From Alteromonadaceae bacterium (GTDB lineage Bacteria > Pseudomonadota > Gammaproteobacteria > Pseudomonadales > Oleiphilaceae), in the NCBI GenBank assembly GCA_013393545.1, contig JABXHG010000151.1:1-7535 (forward strand): a stretch of DNA of 7,535 bases, given 5' to 3'. Shown here in pieces: positions 1-6,336 of this stretch; position 1 is the first letter of the stretch; every line of letters starts with the position of its first letter. The notes below the pieces were generated by a model. The model was not told where the DNA came from. It worked only from the letters and a program-made list of their open reading frames with translations, and ran no database searches. The position numbers and the translations under genes were made by a program.

Positions 1-2
1 AC

Positions 3-344
3 GACAGGGATGCAGGTCGCGGCAAGGCCATAAGCAGGGAGTGGTCCGAGCGACTGGCCGAGGAAGTGGGCGAAACCGTGCTGTATCCGGGTTCCGTTCG
101 CTGCGATGAAGTCAGGTGGCGCGAGAAGAAGCTGTACTGTAACGCCGACTTCTCCAACGGCTCTGCTTACCACTTCATGGGCATTCCGACCCAGCTGTTC
201 ACGCCCATCTTCGTGATGTCACGCGTATCCGGCTGGACCGCCCACGTGAAAGAGCAGCGCGCCAACAACCGCATCATCCGCCCGAGTGCCGACTACACCG
301 GCCCGGACCATGCGGAATGGCAGGCGATTGACGAGCGTTCTTAA
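3..344 (+). CDS. prpC: 2-methylcitrate synthase, C-terminal part (5' end outside window)
   Basis: This is the last 113 codons of a citrate-synthase-family protein; the frame is open from the window edge, so the gene starts upstream. PrpC condenses propionyl-CoA with oxaloacetate to give 2-methylcitrate in the cytoplasm. The sequence shows the end of the large domain and the small-domain return typical of the family: an EWSERLAEEVGE helix, then the NADF segment whose Asp (codon 147-149) matches the catalytic Asp of citrate synthases, then SAYHFMGIPTQLFTPIFV, the SRVSGWTAHVKEQR helix and ANNRIIRPSADYTG with the carboxylate-binding arginines. SAYHF and the following acnD-prpF-prpD point to methylcitrate synthase rather than GltA. 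One oddity is DFSN where PrpC proteins I recall have DFY followed by a small residue; this may be lineage variation. The stop is TAA. Confidence 0.88.
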   Translation, partial: DRDAGRGKAISREWSERLAEEVGETVLYPGSVRCDEVRWREKKLYCNADFSNGSAYHFMGIPTQLFTPIFVMSRVSGWTAHVKEQRANNRIIRPSADYTGPDHAEWQAIDERS

Positions 345-356
345 TACGTTCTTTTA

Positions 357-513
357 GCCACGGAAAACACGGAAGGTAAAGACAAAAGCAAAGAGATTTT
401 TAGCCACGAAACCCACGAAAGAACACGAAATAAATACAGCTTTTCTTTTCGTGGATTTAGTGGATTTCGTGGCAATCCTTACTCTTTTGGTCTTTTCCGT
501 GGATTCCGTGGCA
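357..513. repeat. Nested palindromic repeat, copy 1 (prpC-acnD gap)
   Basis: An imperfect nested inverted repeat fills most of the gap between prpC and acnD. The outer arms are 357-373 and 495-511 (GCCACGGAA-type against TTCCGTGGC-type). The inner arms are 403-430 and 446-473 (GCCACGAAACCCACGAAA against GTGGATTTCGTGGC). The arms consist of a short unit repeated every 9-10 nt: CACGG at 359 and 368, CACGA at 405, 414 and 424, then the complement at 449, 458 (degenerate), 468, 497 and 506, giving a 2-3-|-3-2 plan. The second copy at 3178-3347 matches it when reverse-complemented, including an identical 37-nt block (398-434 here). It is AT-richer than the genes. It looks like a dispersed intergenic repeat that would fold into a long hairpin in RNA; its function is unknown. 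It is not a classic intrinsic terminator, since no compact GC stem with a terminal U-run is seen. Confidence 0.85.
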
Positions 514-526
514 AATCAAGCATTCC

Positions 527-532
527 AAGAGA
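527..532 (+). promoter_or_regulatory. Weak ribosome binding site of acnD
   Basis: AAGAGA lies 10 nt before the ATG at 543. It is a poor match to the Shine-Dalgarno consensus compared with the AAAGGAGG before prpD. It lies just beyond the right outer arm of the repeat. The start is supported mainly by the protein N-terminus (MNTQYRKPLPGT), which matches AcnD proteins I recall from the first residue. Confidence 0.4.
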
Positions 533-542
533 TTTCTAAACC

Positions 543-3167
543 ATGAATACTCAGTACAGAAAACCCCTCCCGGGCACCAGCCTGGAATACTACGACACCC
601 GCCAGGCGGTGGAAGAAATCCAGCCGGGTTCTTACGACAAACTGCCATACACCTCCAAAATCCTGGCGGAACAGCTGGTTCGCCGTTGCGATGCGGAGTC
701 TCTGACTGATTCACTCAAGCAGCTTATTGAGCGCAAGCGCGAGAAGGATTTCCCCTGGTATCCCGCCCGCGTTGTGTGTCACGACATCCTGGGCCAGACC
801 GCACTGGTTGACCTGGCGGGCCTGCGTGACGCCATTGCCGAGAAAGGGGGCGATCCTGCCAAGGTAAACCCGGTCGTACCCACCCAGCTGATCGTGGATC
901 ACTCGCTGGCCGTGGAACACGCCGGTTTCGAAGAAGACGCGTTCGACCAGAACCGCGCCATCGAAGATCGTCGTAACGAAGACCGTTTTCACTTTATCGA
1001 CTGGACCCGCACCGCGTTCAAAAACGTGGACGTGATTCCGGCCGGTAACGGCATCATGCACCAGATCAACCTGGAAAAGATGTCTCCTGTTATCCAGCAC
1101 CGTCCGGACGAAGATGGCCACCAGATTGCCTTCCCGGACACTTGTGTGGGCACCGACAGCCATACCCCGCATATTGACGCCCTGGGCGTTATCGCCGTGG
1201 GTGTGGGCGGCCTGGAAGCCGAAACCGTTATGCTCGGCCAGCCGTCCATGATGCGCCTGCCGGACATCGTCGGCGTGAAACTGACCGGTGAACGTCAGCC
1301 TGGCATCACCGCCACCGACATCGTTCTGGCCATCACAGAATTCCTGCGCAAAGAGCGTGTGGTTGGCGCATACCTCGAGTTCTTCGGTGAAGGCGCCTCC
1401 AGCCTGACCATTGGCGACCGTGCCACCATCTCCAACATGACGCCGGAATACGGCGCCACTGCCGCGATGTTCTACATTGACGAGCAGACCACCGACTACC
1501 TGAAACTGACCGGTCGTGAGCCGGAGCAGGTGGATCTGGTAGAGAAGTACGCGAAAGAAACCGGCCTGTGGGCCGACCAGATGACCGGCGCTGAATACGA
1601 GCGCGTGCTGGAGTTTGATCTGTCTACCGTGGTTCGTAACGTGGCTGGCCCGTCCAACCCGCACCGCCGCGTGGCCACTTCCGCGCTGCACGACCAGGGC
1701 ATTGCCGTGAACCTGGACAAGGCGCTGGAAGAAGAGAAGCAGGGCAAAATGCCGGATGGCGCGGTGATCATCGCCGCCATTACCTCCTGCACCAACACCT
1801 CCAACCCGCGCAACGTGGTGGCTGCCGGCCTGCTGGCCAGGAAAGCCAACGAGCTGGGCCTGATCCGCAAGCCCTGGGTGAAATCCTCCTTTGCGCCGGG
1901 CTCCAAGGTTGCGCGCCTGTACCTGGAAGAAGCCGGACTGTTGCCGGAGATGGAAAAGCTGGGCTTTGGTATCGTGGCCTACGCTTGCACCACTTGTAAC
2001 GGTATGTCTGGCGCGCTGGACCCGAAAATCCAGCAGGAAATCATTGACCGCGACCTGTACTCCACAGCGGTACTGTCCGGTAACCGTAACTTCGACGGCC
2101 GGATTCACACGTACGCAAAGCAGGCGTTCCTGGCGTCGCCGCCGCTGGTCGTGGCCTACGCCATTGCCGGCACCATCCGCTTCGACATCGAAAAGGATGC
2201 CCTGGCGTATGACAAGGATGGCAACCCGGTGACCCTGAAGGACATCTGGCCGTCCGATGAGGAAATCGACCGCATCGTGGGTGAGTTTGTGAAGCCGGAG
2301 CAGTTCAAGTCCGTCTACATCCCGATGTTCAACCTGGACGAAGCCGAGCAGGCGGAAAGCCCGCTGTACGACTGGCGTCCGAAGTCTACCTATATTCGCC
2401 GCCCGCCTTACTGGGAAGGCGCACTCGCTGCTGAGCGCACCATGACCGGCATGCGTCCGCTGGCAGTGCTGGGTGACAACATCACCACAGACCACCTGTC
2501 GCCGTCCAACGCCATCATGATGGACTCTGCAGCCGGTGAATACCTGCACAAGATGGGCCTGCCGGAGGAAGACTTTAACTCCTACGCAACCCACCGTGGT
2601 GACCACCTGACTGCCCAGCGCGCGACTCTGGCCAACCCGAAACTGCTGAACGAAATGGTTCGGGACGAAAACGGCGAGATCATCCAGGGCTCCCTGGCGC
2701 GTCTCGAGCCGGAAGGCGAAGTGAAGCGCATGTGGGATGTGATCGAAAGTTACATGGAGCGCAAGCAGCCGCTGATCATCGTGGCCGGTGCCGACTACGG
2801 CCAGGGCTCCTCCCGTGACTGGGCCGCCAAGGGCGTTCGCCTGGCGGGTGTGGAAGTGATCGTGGCTGAAGGCTTCGAGCGCATCCACCGCACCAACCTG
2901 GTAGGCATGGGCGTGCTGCCGCTGCAGTTCAAGGAAGGCGAAACCCGCCACACCTATAACATCGACGGCACCGAGACTTTCGATGTGAAGGGTGAGATTG
3001 CCCCGGGCGCCGAGCTGACACTGGTTATTCACCGCAAGAACGGTGAAACCGTGGAAGTACCGGTGATCTGCCGCCTCGACACCGAAGCGGAGCTGAACAT
3101 CTATTCTGCCGGTGGCGTGCTGCAGCGTTTCGCCCAGGACTTCCTGGAAGCCGAAGGCGCGGCGTAA
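543..3167 (+). CDS. acnD: Fe/S-dependent 2-methylcitrate dehydratase AcnD
   Basis: An 874-residue aconitase-superfamily enzyme, the usual AcnD length, that dehydrates 2-methylcitrate to a methylaconitate isomer in the cytoplasm. Three cluster ligands are visible: Cys416 (ITSCTNTSNP) and Cys482/Cys485 (ACTTCNGMSG), as expected for a [4Fe-4S] cluster. Other aconitase motifs are D205-SHTPH-210, the GNGIMHQINLE segment near residues 169-179, and the swivel-domain GSSRDW at 755-760. The N-terminus MNTQYRKPLPGT and VVCHDILGQTALVDLAG distinguish AcnD from AcnA/AcnB. In characterised systems AcnD needs PrpF to support growth on propionate, and prpF follows here. The gene is separated from prpC by 198 nt and from prpF by 208 nt, both gaps occupied by a palindromic repeat. 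It has a weak ribosome binding site. No truncation or frameshift is seen. Confidence 0.96.
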   Translation: MNTQYRKPLPGTSLEYYDTRQAVEEIQPGSYDKLPYTSKILAEQLVRRCDAESLTDSLKQLIERKREKDFPWYPARVVCHDILGQTALVDLAGLRDAIAEKGGDPAKVNPVVPTQLIVDHSLAVEHAGFEEDAFDQNRAIEDRRNEDRFHFIDWTRTAFKNVDVIPAGNGIMHQINLEKMSPVIQHRPDEDGHQIAFPDTCVGTDSHTPHIDALGVIAVGVGGLEAETVMLGQPSMMRLPDIVGVKLTGERQPGITATDIVLAITEFLRKERVVGAYLEFFGEGASSLTIGDRATISNMTPEYGATAAMFYIDEQTTDYLKLTGREPEQVDLVEKYAKETGLWADQMTGAEYERVLEFDLSTVVRNVAGPSNPHRRVATSALHDQGIAVNLDKALEEEKQGKMPDGAVIIAAITSCTNTSNPRNVVAAGLLARKANELGLIRKPWVKSSFAPGSKVARLYLEEAGLLPEMEKLGFGIVAYACTTCNGMSGALDPKIQQEIIDRDLYSTAVLSGNRNFDGRIHTYAKQAFLASPPLVVAYAIAGTIRFDIEKDALAYDKDGNPVTLKDIWPSDEEIDRIVGEFVKPEQFKSVYIPMFNLDEAEQAESPLYDWRPKSTYIRRPPYWEGALAAERTMTGMRPLAVLGDNITTDHLSPSNAIMMDSAAGEYLHKMGLPEEDFNSYATHRGDHLTAQRATLANPKLLNEMVRDENGEIIQGSLARLEPEGEVKRMWDVIESYMERKQPLIIVAGADYGQGSSRDWAAKGVRLAGVEVIVAEGFERIHRTNLVGMGVLPLQFKEGETRHTYNIDGTETFDVKGEIAPGAELTLVIHRKNGETVEVPVICRLDTEAELNIYSAGGVLQRFAQDFLEAEGAA

Positions 3168-3177
3168 AGGCCTAACT

Positions 3178-3347
3178 GGCCACGGAAGAACACGGAAAAG
3201 AAACAAAAGATCAAAGATTGCCACGAAATCCATTAAGTCCACGAAAAGAAAAGCGGTAAATAACTTTTTTATTTCGTGTTCTTTCGTGGGTTTCGTGGCT
3301 AAAACTTGTTCTGGTTTTTGTCTTTTCCTTCCGTGGATTCCGTGGCC
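3178..3347. repeat. Nested palindromic repeat, copy 2 (acnD-prpF gap)
   Basis: This second copy of the 357-513 repeat is in the opposite orientation, starting 10 nt after the acnD stop. The outer arms are about 3178-3199 and 3322-3347. The inner arms are 3220-3253 and 3268-3299. Units lie at 3181 and 3191 (CACGG), 3222, 3231 (degenerate CATTA) and 3240 (CACGA), then 3274, 3284 and 3293 (TCGTG), and 3331 and 3340 (CCGTG): the same 2-3-|-3-2 plan. Positions 3268-3304 are an exact reverse complement of 398-434, and a second stretch of 39 nt (reverse complement of 439-477) differs at two positions. The central loop differs in length and sequence between copies. Its location entirely between genes fits a dispersed repeat rather than coding sequence. 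Confidence 0.85.
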
Positions 3348-3363
3348 AAAAATGCTGTAAAAC

Positions 3364-3368
3364 AGAGG
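3364..3368 (+). promoter_or_regulatory. Ribosome binding site of prpF
   Basis: AGAGG lies 7 nt before the ATG at 3376. It is a moderate Shine-Dalgarno match with good spacing and supports this start codon. Confidence 0.55.
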
Positions 3369-3375
3369 CATTCCC

Positions 3376-4554
3376 ATGAGTTTCCCGAAGCAAATCAAAG
3401 TACCCGCCACCTACATGCGTGGCGGTACCAGTAAGGGCGTGTTTTTCCGCCTGCAGGATCTCCCCGAGCCGTGCCAGGTGCCGGGCGAGGCCCGCGACAA
3501 ACTGCTGCTGCGGGTGATCGGCAGCCCCGATCCCTACCAGAAGCAGATCGACGGTTTGGGCAACGCCACTTCCAGCACCAGTAAATCGGTGATCCTGGCG
3601 GAACCCACTCAGCCGGATCACGACGTGGATTACCTGTTTGGCCAGGTGTCCATCGACAAGCCGTTCGTGGACTGGAGCGGTAACTGCGGCAACCTGACCG
3701 CCGCCGTTGGCGCCTTTGCCATTCATGGCGGCTTTGTGCCAAAGGAGAGGATTCCGCAAAATGGCATCTGCACCGTGCGCATTTGGCAGGCCAACATCAA
3801 GAAAACCATCGTGGCCCACGTGCCCATTACCGATGGCGAAGTCCAGGAAACCGGCGATTTCGAACTGGACGGGGTGACCTTCCCAGCGGCCGAAATCGAA
3901 GTGGAATTCATGGACCCGGCCGATGGTGACGGCGCCATGTTCCCCACCGGCAATGTGGTGGACGACCTGGAAGTGCCGGGCGTGGGTACACTGAAGGCAT
4001 CCATGATCAATGCCGGCATTCCCACCATCTTCCTGAGCGCGGAGGACATTGGCTACAAGGGCACTGAGTTGCAGGACGACATCAACAGCGACCCGAAAGC
4101 GCTGGAAATGTTCGAAACCATCCGTGCCCACGGTGCGGTCAAAATGGGCCTGATCGAGGACATCAGCGAAGCCGCCAACCGCCAGCACACCCCGAAAGTG
4201 GCGTTTGTCGCCAGGCCAGTGGATTACGTGGCCTCCAGCGGTAAAACCATTACGCCGGATGACGTGGACGTACTTGTACGGGCACTGTCCATGGGCAAAC
4301 TGCACCACGCCATGATGGGCACCGCTGCTGTGGCCATCGCCACCGCCTCTGCGGTATCCGGCACGTTGGTAAACCTGGCCGCCGGTGGTGGTGAACGCAA
4401 ACACGTCACCTTCGGCCATCCCTCCGGCACCCTGCGCGTAGGCGCGGAAGCGTCTCAGGTAGATGGTGAATGGACCGCCACCAAGGCCATCATGAGCCGC
4501 AGTGCACGGATGATCATGGAAGGTAACGTGCGGGTTCCTGGCGATACCTTCTGA
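3376..4554 (+). CDS. prpF: 2-methylaconitate cis-trans isomerase PrpF
   Basis: A 392-residue PrpF-family protein with the diaminopimelate-epimerase-like two-domain fold, close to the usual family length. It isomerises the methylaconitate made by AcnD so that the 2-methylcitrate cycle can continue. Visible family motifs are YMRGGTSKG (residues 13-21), DGLGNATSSTSKSVIL (59-74) and DWSGNCGNLTAAVGAFAI (99-116). Lys70 and Cys104 align, with a constant offset of three, with Lys73 and Cys107 implicated in the Shewanella oneidensis enzyme. GMLxxxxxA-type elements are not obvious, but the C-terminal half (AMMGTAAVAIATASAVSGTLVN, then the FGHPSGTLRVGAE segment) also fits the family. It sits directly downstream of acnD, its known functional partner, and is probably cotranscribed unless the repeat in between interferes. 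No frameshift is seen. Confidence 0.96.
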   Translation: MSFPKQIKVPATYMRGGTSKGVFFRLQDLPEPCQVPGEARDKLLLRVIGSPDPYQKQIDGLGNATSSTSKSVILAEPTQPDHDVDYLFGQVSIDKPFVDWSGNCGNLTAAVGAFAIHGGFVPKERIPQNGICTVRIWQANIKKTIVAHVPITDGEVQETGDFELDGVTFPAAEIEVEFMDPADGDGAMFPTGNVVDDLEVPGVGTLKASMINAGIPTIFLSAEDIGYKGTELQDDINSDPKALEMFETIRAHGAVKMGLIEDISEAANRQHTPKVAFVARPVDYVASSGKTITPDDVDVLVRALSMGKLHHAMMGTAAVAIATASAVSGTLVNLAAGGGERKHVTFGHPSGTLRVGAEASQVDGEWTATKAIMSRSARMIMEGNVRVPGDTF

Positions 4555-4607
4555 GGCGGCGCCAGTAAACCGGATGAAGAATGGGATCGTAAATATCCGC
4601 ACGTGAG

Positions 4608-4710
4608 CGGTAGGGCTGGCCTTTCCAGAACCGTGCGGAGCCATGGATGGCGGAGCTCGAGCGTTACATGGATGTATTCAAAGCGTGTTTTGGAAAGGCC
4701 AGCCCTACCG
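4608..4710. repeat. Intergenic element with 20-bp perfect inverted ends
   Basis: Positions 4608-4627 and 4691-4710 are perfect reverse complements (20 bp), so the 103-nt element can form a very stable hairpin in RNA or a cruciform in DNA. The 63-nt interior carries two 12-nt near-palindromes sharing CATGGATG: GCCATGGATGGC (4640-4651) and TACATGGATGTA (4665-4676), plus GAGCTCGAGC between them. A diverged half-copy is present at 7380-7416. Two copies at unrelated positions indicate a dispersed repeat of REP/MITE type. No transposase is nearby. No clear target-site duplication was found flanking it. Confidence 0.85.
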
Positions 4711-4745
4711 GGAGTCCGCTGAGTAAATCGGTTGGCTGTGACCGA

Positions 4746-4773
4746 TTGTGCCCCTGAGCAACAAACCTACTAT
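4746..4773 (+). promoter_or_regulatory. Candidate sigma-70 promoter for prpD
   Basis: TTGTGC (4746-4751) and TACTAT (4768-4773) are separated by 16 nt and would start transcription near 4780, about 60 nt before the prpD ATG. Both hexamers match the consensus only partly (3/6 and 4/6). The call rests on position: downstream of a strong hairpin element and upstream of a gene with its own strong ribosome binding site. It competes with reading the same stretch as a hairpin in a longer transcript. Confidence 0.25.
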
Positions 4774-4813
4774 TCTTTTTGTGATAGAGGGGAGTCGCCA
4801 GGGGCTTTTTTAT
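4750..4813 (+). terminator. Terminator-like hairpin with T-tract before prpD
   Basis: GCCCCTG (4750-4756) is complementary to CAGGGGC (4799-4805), and the right arm runs straight into a T-rich tract (4806-4815). The 42-nt loop is long for an intrinsic terminator, so this may instead be a leader structure or attenuator ending 28 nt before prpD. If the promoter call at 4746-4773 is right, the left arm would not be in the prpD transcript, and the hairpin could only act on read-through from prpF. Confidence 0.3.
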
Positions 4814-4827
4814 TTCCAATGCGTCCG

Positions 4828-4835
4828 AAAGGAGG
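4828..4835 (+). promoter_or_regulatory. Strong ribosome binding site of prpD
   Basis: AAAGGAGG lies 6 nt before the ATG at 4842, a near-perfect Shine-Dalgarno sequence with ideal spacing. It fixes the prpD start and is the strongest ribosome binding site among the genes in the window. Confidence 0.85.
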
Positions 4836-4841
4836 CCAGCC

Positions 4842-6326
4842 ATGTCAGCAACGTTTGATGTCAACGAACGGCCGGATTACGACGAGGTACTGCAGCAGAT
4901 TGCAGACTACGTACTGAATTACGAGATCGATAGCGATGAGGCCTGGAACACCGCCCGCAACTGCCTGATCGACACCCTGGGCTGCGGCCTGCTGGCCTTG
5001 CGCTTTCCGGAATGCACGAAACACCTCGGACCGATTGTAGAAGGCACCACGGTACCCCATGGCGCCCGCGTACCCGGCACGCCCTTCCGGCTGGACCCGG
5101 TAAAAGCCGCCTGGGACATTGGCTGCATTGTGCGCTGGCTGGATTACACCGCCACCTGGCTGGCTGCCGAGTGGGGCCACCCGTCCGACACCCTGGGTGC
5201 GCTCCTGCCCGTGGCCGCCCACTTGTCGCAAAAACGAGTGGCGGAGGGCAAAGCGCCGCTGGTGATGAAAGACGTGCTGGAAGCCATGATCATGGCCCAT
5301 GAAATCCAGGGCGTGCTGGCGCTGGAAAACTCCTTCAATCGGGTGGGGCTGGACCACGTGGTGTTGGTAAAAGTTGCCTCCACCGCCGTGGCCGCCAAAC
5401 TGATGGGCGCTAACCCTGAGCAGATGCTCTCGGCATTGTCCCACGCCTGGGTGGATGGTCAGGCGCTTCGCACCTATCGTCACGCCCCCAACGCCGGTTC
5501 GCGCAAGTCCTGGGCGGCAGGGGACGCCAGTTCCCGGGGCGTTCGGCTGGCGGACATGGCCATGCGTGGAGAAATGGGCATTCCCGGTGTGCTGACCGCG
5601 CCCCAATGGGGCTTCTACGACGTGCTGTTCAGCAAGACCAACAAGGACCAGAAACTCAAACCCGAAGATAAACGCCAGTTCTCCCTGCCTCAGCCGTTTG
5701 GCAGTTACGTGATGGAGAACGTTCTGTTCAAGATTTCCTTCCCGGCGGAATTCCACGCCCAGACTGCCGCCGAAGCTGCGGTAACGTTGCACCCGGAGGT
5801 GAAGGACCGGTTAAGTGATATCGACAAAATCGTGATCACCACCCACGAATCCGCCATCCGCATCATCTCCAAGGTGGGCAAACTGGCCAACCCGGCGGAC
5901 CGGGACCATTGCCTGCAGTACATGACTGCCGTACCGCTGATCTTCGGTAGCCTGACCGCCGAGCATTACGAAGACGGCTTCCACGCCGCGCATCCGGAAA
6001 TCGACGAGCTGCGGGACAAGATGGAAGTGGTGGAAGACGAGCGTTACACCCGGGAATACCTGGAGGAAGACAAGCGCTCCATCGCCAACGCCATTCAGGT
6101 GTTTTTCAAGGACGGTTCGAGTACCGACAAGGTGGCCGTGGAATACCCGATTGGCCATCGCCGCCGTCGGGAAGAGGGAATTCCGCTGCTGGAAGACAAG
6201 TTCCGGGCCAATCTGGCAACCCGGTTCCCGGCCCCCCGCTGCGAAACGATTTTCGAGCTTTGCCGGGATCAGAGCACGCTGGAAAATACACCGGTTCCGG
6301 ACTTTTCGGCGCTTTTCGTTATCTGA
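4842..6326 (+). CDS. prpD: 2-methylcitrate dehydratase PrpD (MmgE/PrpD family)
   Basis: A 494-residue protein, slightly longer than E. coli PrpD, that dehydrates 2-methylcitrate to 2-methylcis-aconitate without an Fe-S cluster. Family segments run in order: DTLGCGL (44-50), [18 protein letters not shown] (65-82), [19 protein letters not shown] (98-116), AHEIQG (152-157), [11 protein letters not shown] (163-173), [13 protein letters not shown] (205-217), [12 protein letters not shown] (221-232), [19 protein letters not shown] (289-307), [12 protein letters not shown] (350-361) and [10 protein letters not shown] (434-443). By comparison with ACOD1 (cis-aconitate decarboxylase), Asp101, Thr105 and His113 are the likely active-site residues and are kept. 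However, the usual Asn-Asp between Asp101 and Thr105 is Thr-Ala. Roughly ten extra residues rich in Lys lie near 264-278. It follows prpF by 287 nt with its own strong ribosome binding site and converges on the minus-strand ATPase gene. Confidence 0.95.
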   Translation: MSATFDVNERPDYDEVLQQIADYVLNYEIDSDEAWNTARNCLIDTLGCGLLALRFPECTKHLGPIVEGTTVPHGARVPGTPFRLDPVKAAWDIGCIVRWLDYTATWLAAEWGHPSDTLGALLPVAAHLSQKRVAEGKAPLVMKDVLEAMIMAHEIQGVLALENSFNRVGLDHVVLVKVASTAVAAKLMGANPEQMLSALSHAWVDGQALRTYRHAPNAGSRKSWAAGDASSRGVRLADMAMRGEMGIPGVLTAPQWGFYDVLFSKTNKDQKLKPEDKRQFSLPQPFGSYVMENVLFKISFPAEFHAQTAAEAAVTLHPEVKDRLSDIDKIVITTHESAIRIISKVGKLANPADRDHCLQYMTAVPLIFGSLTAEHYEDGFHAAHPEIDELRDKMEVVEDERYTREYLEEDKRSIANAIQVFFKDGSSTDKVAVEYPIGHRRRREEGIPLLEDKFRANLATRFPAPRCETIFELCRDQSTLENTPVPDFSALFVI

Positions 6327-6336
6327 TTCGCCCGGC

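Noticed and set aside
357..513. Possible CRISPR array because of regularly spaced short units
   Set aside because: The units are about 7 nt every 9-10 nt, mirrored in two halves, with no 25-37 nt direct repeats or unique spacers and no cas genes.
3178..3347. Repeats as ordinary Rho-independent terminators
   Set aside because: The arms are AT-rich with mismatches, the structure is over 150 nt, and the T-rich stretch is in the loop rather than directly after the stem.
3112..3360. A small plus-strand open frame across the acnD end and the second repeat
   Set aside because: The translation is only out-of-frame acnD plus Lys/Ser-rich repeat sequence, with no ribosome binding site and no matching frame in the first repeat copy.
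711..3410. A very long open frame (899 codons) on the minus strand opposite acnD
   Set aside because: It lies antisense to a strongly supported aconitase-family gene. Its translation is rich in His, Val, Gly and Gln with no recognisable domain, as expected from the complement of GC-rich codons. It also runs through the intergenic repeat at 3178-3347.
3211..4644. A 477-codon minus-strand open frame opposite prpF
   Set aside because: It is a shadow of prpF with the same His/Gly-rich composition, and its C-terminal end is translated repeat sequence.
4608..4710. An insertion sequence between prpF and prpD
   Set aside because: The element is only 103 nt with no coding capacity, and no transposase or clear target duplication is present. 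It is better described as a small dispersed repeat.
4732..4917. A 61-codon plus-strand open frame overlapping the start of prpD
   Set aside because: It runs out of frame through the strong prpD ribosome binding site and start, and has no ribosome binding site of its own.
4845..5792. A 315-codon minus-strand open frame opposite prpD
   Set aside because: It is antisense to the well-supported prpD, has no family motif and shows shadow-like composition.
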